NCBI GenBank assembly: GCA_900318955.1
Contig: ONMJ01000003.1
Span: 59,394 to 123,393, forward strand
DNA length: 64,000 nucleotides
Origin: an uncultured Bacteroidales bacterium
GTDB lineage: Bacteria; Bacteroidota; Bacteroidia; Bacteroidales; UBA932
Reading direction: 5' to 3'
Shown: positions 61,047-64,000 of the stretch, in pieces
How positions within the stretch are numbered: the stretch's first letter is position 1
How the letters are laid out: each line of letters opens with the position of its first letter
The notes under the pieces: model-generated
Seen by the model: the letters and a program-made list of their open reading frames with translations, nothing else
Told to the model about the DNA's origin: nothing
Databases searched by the model: none
Position numbers and translations under genes: made by a program

Positions 61047-62834
61047 ATGGCAAAACGAGAAATAAAGTTTTCCCTTGTTTACAGGGACATGTGGCAGTCA
61101 TCCGGAAGATACGTTCCGAGAGTTGACCAGCTTGTGGAAGTCGCTCCTGCGATTATCGATATGGGTTGCTTTGACCGCGTCGAGACCAATGGCGGCGCAT
61201 TCGAACAGGTCAACCTCCTTTTCGGAGAGAATCCCAATATCGCCGTAAGGCGCTGGACCGCTCCTTTCCACAAGGCCGGGATTGAGACCCACATGCTTGA
61301 AAGAGGCCTCAACGCCCTCAGGATGAACCCGGTTCCCGCCGATGTCCGCGAGCTCATGTTCAAGGTCAAGAAGAAACAGGGGACCGATATAGCCCGTTCA
61401 TTCTGCGGACTCAACGACCACCGCAATCTCCGTGGTTCCGTCGAGTATGCAAAGAAAGCCGGGATGGTCTCGCAGGTCGCCCTTTCGATTACCAACTCCC
61501 CTGTCCATACGGTCGAGTACTATATGGGGATCGTTGACAAGGTCGTCGAATACGGAGCCGATGAGATCTGCCTCAAGGACATGGCCGGAGTCGGCCGTCC
61601 TACCTTCCTCGGACTGCTGGTTACAGATATAAAGAACAAATATCCCCATATAAAGGTCCAGTACCATGGCCACACCGGTCCCGGATTCTCCCCAGCATCG
61701 ATGCTGGAAGTTGCAAGGGCCGGAGCAGACTATCTGGATGTCGCCGTAGAGCCGCTTTCATGGGGGAAGGTCCATCCCGATGTAATCACCATACGAGAGA
61801 TGATGAAGGCAGATGGCTTTGCCGTAAAGGATCTCAATATGGACGCTTACATGGAAGTGAGAAGACTGACCCAGAAATTCATCGACGACTTCCTCGGATA
61901 CTGGATCAATCCTTCCAACTCCAAGATGACCTCGCTTCTGGTCGGTTGCGGTCTTCCCGGTGGAATGATGGGATCGATGATGGCTGACCTCAAAGGCTTC
62001 CAGGGCGCAATAAACGCTGCCCAGAAAGCCCACGGACGCCCTGAGATGTCTCTCGACACCTTGATGGTCAAGCTCTTCGAAGAAGTAGAATACGTTTGGC
62101 CCCGCCTCGGCTATCCTCCGCTCGTAACTCCGTTTAGCCAGTATGTCAAGAATACAGCTCTGATGAACCTATTCAATATGCTCAATGACAAGCCTCGGTG
62201 GACTACGATTGACAAGGATACCTGGGGAATGATTCTCGGCGACATGGGCCGTCTCCCGGGACCTCTCGCTCCTGAGATTGTCGAGCTTGCAAAGAGCAAG
62301 GGCCTCAAATTCTACGACGGAGTGCCTCAGGACAACTATCCGGACGAACTACCTAAGTTCCGCGCCATGATGAAAGAAGAAGGCTGGGACGAAGGAGAGG
62401 ACGAGGAAGAGCTCTTCGAATTCGCCATGCACGAGCGCCAGTACAGGGATTACAAGAGCGGCGTCGCCAAAGAGCGTTTCAATGAAGAACTTGCCCAGAT
62501 GAAGGAAAAGGCCGGAGCTCCGATTGTTATCAAGCGACCTGTCGTAGAGATGCCAAAGTTCGACGTCAATGAATATGCATCCAAATATCCTCATGCTGTT
62601 CCTGTCCAGGCTCCTGCAAAGGGGCAACTAATTTGGGAGAACGACATGGACGATGTCTCTGCCGCTCCTATAGCAGGCACAGCCGTTACCGCAGGAAAGC
62701 CAATGGGCTATGTCCAGACATGGTATGGTATGGAAGAACTGATCCCCGCAGTCACGGGACGCGTTGTCGCAGTCCTTGGAAAGCAGGGAGAAAAAGTTGA
62801 AAAAGGCGAGATAGTCGCTTTCGTCCAGGAATAA
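61047..62834 (+). CDS. PycB/OadA-like carboxyltransferase with biotinyl domain lacking the lysine
   Basis: A 595-residue protein of the pyruvate carboxylase B / oxaloacetate decarboxylase alpha group. The TIM-barrel carboxyltransferase covers about 1-300 with YRDMWQSSGRY (Asp), GADEICLKDMAGVG (Lys) and QYHGHTGPGFSPAS (two His), then the conserved carboxylase domain to about 465. The C-terminal 75 residues are a biotinyl/lipoyl fold, but where carriers have the AMKM motif this one has WYGME (Gly561 for Lys). It therefore cannot carry biotin itself and must work with a separate carrier. Confidence 0.88.
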   Translation: MAKREIKFSLVYRDMWQSSGRYVPRVDQLVEVAPAIIDMGCFDRVETNGGAFEQVNLLFGENPNIAVRRWTAPFHKAGIETHMLERGLNALRMNPVPADVRELMFKVKKKQGTDIARSFCGLNDHRNLRGSVEYAKKAGMVSQVALSITNSPVHTVEYYMGIVDKVVEYGADEICLKDMAGVGRPTFLGLLVTDIKNKYPHIKVQYHGHTGPGFSPASMLEVARAGADYLDVAVEPLSWGKVHPDVITIREMMKADGFAVKDLNMDAYMEVRRLTQKFIDDFLGYWINPSNSKMTSLLVGCGLPGGMMGSMMADLKGFQGAINAAQKAHGRPEMSLDTLMVKLFEEVEYVWPRLGYPPLVTPFSQYVKNTALMNLFNMLNDKPRWTTIDKDTWGMILGDMGRLPGPLAPEIVELAKSKGLKFYDGVPQDNYPDELPKFRAMMKEEGWDEGEDEEELFEFAMHERQYRDYKSGVAKERFNEELAQMKEKAGAPIVIKRPVVEMPKFDVNEYASKYPHAVPVQAPAKGQLIWENDMDDVSAAPIAGTAVTAGKPMGYVQTWYGMEELIPAVTGRVVAVLGKQGEKVEKGEIVAFVQE

Positions 62835-62864
62835 ATCCGCATTGAAATCTTATTGTTCCAAAAC

Positions 62865-63668
62865 ATGAAAACTTATACTACAGTTCAGTCAGACCCAAAG
62901 AAGATAATGCTTTGGATTATCGGCTCCGCCTTGGCCCTCACCGTTCTGCTATCTTCTTTCTATAGCGTCTCCTCCACTCAAAGAGGCATTATTGCTACCT
63001 TTGGGAAGATCAATCCCACGGCAGTAGACGCAGGACTGCATGTAAAGATTCCATTTGTCCAGAGTATAGACAAGATGAGCATCCAGACAGTCAAGATGGA
63101 GCAGACCTCAATGGCATATACCAAAGATATCCAGAGCTCAACAGTGACTTATGTGCTCAACTTCGATCCGGTGCCCGAGAGCGTAGCTGTCCTCTACAGG
63201 AATGTAGGAAACAACTATATCGCAAAGATTATCACTCCGGTAGTAGAAGGTGTTCTTAAAGACGTCATAGGCAACTACAACGCCGCCGATATCGTCTCCA
63301 ATCGCGAGGAAGTCCGAAAAGGGGTAGAGATTGAACTATCGTCCCAACTGCCCTCGGAATATGTCCGCAATGTAAAGTTCCAGCTCGTCAACATCGATTA
63401 TGACGATGCCTTCGAACAGAGTATCGTTGACAAGCAGGTTGCCGAGCAGAAGGCCCTTACTGCCAAGAACAACACTATCCGTATTCAGGAAGAAGCCAAC
63501 CAGAAAGTAATTTCGGCAGAGGCCGAGGCCAAGGCAATGCAGATCAAGGCAAATGCCCTCCGCGCCAATCCCGACCTCACCCAGTATGAGGCCGTACAAA
63601 AATGGGACGGAAAAATGCCTACATACATGCTCGGCAATTCCGTCCCATTCATCAGTTTACCAAAATAA
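62865..63668 (+). CDS. prohibitin-like SPFH domain membrane protein
   Basis: A 267-residue protein with one N-terminal membrane segment (about 15-36) and an SPFH/band 7 domain (VSSTQRGIIATFGKINPTAVDAG, then IVTPVVEGVLKDVIGNYNAADIVSNREEV), followed by an Ala/Glu-rich coiled coil (KALTAKNNTIRIQEEANQKVISAEAEAKAM). Closest in pattern to prohibitin/HflK-HflC proteins, which build ring-like assemblies around membrane proteases such as FtsH. ATG 62865 is chosen over TTG 62853. It follows the carboxyltransferase gene by 30 nt. Confidence 0.92.
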   Translation: MKTYTTVQSDPKKIMLWIIGSALALTVLLSSFYSVSSTQRGIIATFGKINPTAVDAGLHVKIPFVQSIDKMSIQTVKMEQTSMAYTKDIQSSTVTYVLNFDPVPESVAVLYRNVGNNYIAKIITPVVEGVLKDVIGNYNAADIVSNREEVRKGVEIELSSQLPSEYVRNVKFQLVNIDYDDAFEQSIVDKQVAEQKALTAKNNTIRIQEEANQKVISAEAEAKAMQIKANALRANPDLTQYEAVQKWDGKMPTYMLGNSVPFISLPK

Positions 63669-63701
63669 TCCCTTACAGAGAAAGAGGTCACATCATGTTG
63701 G

Positions 63702-63898
63702 TGCGCCAGGCTCCGCAGCGGCGGCAGCTTGCCTCTGAGAGGACTCCGCTCACTGCGTTCGCTTCGGCCCCTCCCCTCGTCATCTGCGTCATCGCTGCGC
63801 GATAACTTGCTGCCGACGGGCCCCTCCCCCTGCCCGTGTCCGGGGGTGGACACGCCTCTCAGAGGCAACTGCCGACCGCTACGCTGCGCCCTGGCGCA
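63702..63898. repeat. GC-rich palindromic element with about 42-bp imperfect terminal inverted repeats
   Basis: The left arm (63702-63742) and right arm (63855-63898) are inverted copies: TGCGCCAGG at the outer ends, a variable CCGCAGCGG-like middle, then CGGCAG and a perfect 14-bp pair TTGCCTCTGAGAGG (63729-63742) and CCTCTCAGAGGCAA (63855-63868). The 112-nt centre is very GC-rich with T-poor runs. It encodes no plausible protein. It looks like a MITE or REP/BIME-type element; no transposase is nearby and no clear target duplication was found. Confidence 0.65.
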
Positions 63899-63903
63899 TC
63901 TAG

Positions 63904-64000
63904 GGCGATGCATTTCCTGAGATTGTAGCTGCTGGTGCCGCCGCCCTTGTAACCGGCCTCTATCTCGGATATGTCAAGCCTGTCGATGATGGTGCATGCT
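63904..64000 (+). pseudogene. possible gene fragment behind the palindromic element (runs off the window)
   Basis: After a TAG at 63901-63903 the plus frame is open to the window edge and reads like a membrane segment (GDAFPEIVAAGAAALVTGLY, then LGYVKPVDDG), but it has no start codon. An ATG TTG at 63695-63700 lies just before the element. If the 206 bp from 63701 to 63906 were absent, the frame would read ATG TTG GAT GCA TTT, a normal start. The element may thus have split a gene; alternatively the gene has another start or this is assembly noise. Confidence 0.35.

Noticed and set aside
63695-63805. 36-codon ORF across the palindromic element
   Set aside because: It is composed of the repeat's left arm and GC-rich centre and lacks protein-like character.

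Overview
The window looks like a chromosomal segment of an uncultured Bacteroidales (Bacteroidota) bacterium. The evidence is: Bacteroidota-type promoters (-7 box TAnnTTTG, sometimes with a TTTG -33 box 19 nt upstream); genes of the phylum (DUF4290, DUF3822, DUF4249 plus TonB receptor, a FISUMP lipoprotein, LolA next to FtsK); RF2 without a programmed frameshift; and very few Shine-Dalgarno-like leaders. Gene density is high, start and stop codons often overlap by 4 nt, and there is no phage, insertion sequence, CRISPR array or rRNA. One tRNA (Val, GAC) is present.

Layout. 0-3.8 kb: CvpA, TsaB, a thioredoxin-like lipoprotein without its CxxC, a HIT protein, GreA with a hairpin leader, and a GtrA protein. 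3.8-8.6 kb: a BASS-like transporter, a HerA/YjgR-like ATPase, tRNA-Val, RsmD-DUF3822 and an unknown membrane-anchored protein. 8.7-14.6 kb (+): an operon of DHH phosphoesterase, two FKBP lipoproteins, a MATE exporter, a cytidylate-kinase-like protein and a serine hydrolase. 14.6-20.1 kb: a Ptb-type phosphotransacylase with acetate kinase, a short ComEC, ApbE and a FISUMP lipoprotein. 20.1-34.4 kb (-): LolA-like, FtsK, DUF4290, AddA, AddB, Hsp15, a phosphomannose-isomerase-like protein without metal ligands, class I fumarase, RF2 and an L,D-transpeptidase.

34.5-38.3 kb (+): MurI and a DUF4249/TonB-receptor pair. 38.4-41.8 kb: ROK kinase and FucP-like sugar symporter, divergent from an AraC regulator; together a sugar uptake and phosphorylation unit. 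41.8-42.6 kb: the only long region without an obvious gene. It holds a strong promoter followed by a terminator (candidate small RNA), a LacI-operator-like palindrome, a 57-residue Cys-rich ORF and a cluster of tandem and inverted repeats. 42.6-48.4 kb: uracil-DNA glycosylase-like protein, RdgB, RecO, RNase R, RadA and a tiny alpha-helical lipoprotein.

48.4-56.6 kb (-): a nine-gene run joining an outer-membrane barrel, PotA-B-C-D, TsaC, RsmE, a DUF5009 acyltransferase-like protein and a phosphoesterase. 56.8-63.7 kb (+): PatB-type C-S lyase, DUF819 permease and an exported FAD oxidoreductase, then a carboxyltransferase whose biotinyl-domain lysine is missing, and a prohibitin-like protein. 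The last 300 bases hold a GC-rich palindromic element that may interrupt a gene.

Two regulatory habits recur. Intrinsic terminators of convergent genes lie inside the opposite gene's coding sequence (tsaB, lolA-like, recO). Divergent gene pairs are separated by only 37-38 bp, with each -7 box 4-6 nt from the start codon, which predicts leaderless mRNAs.
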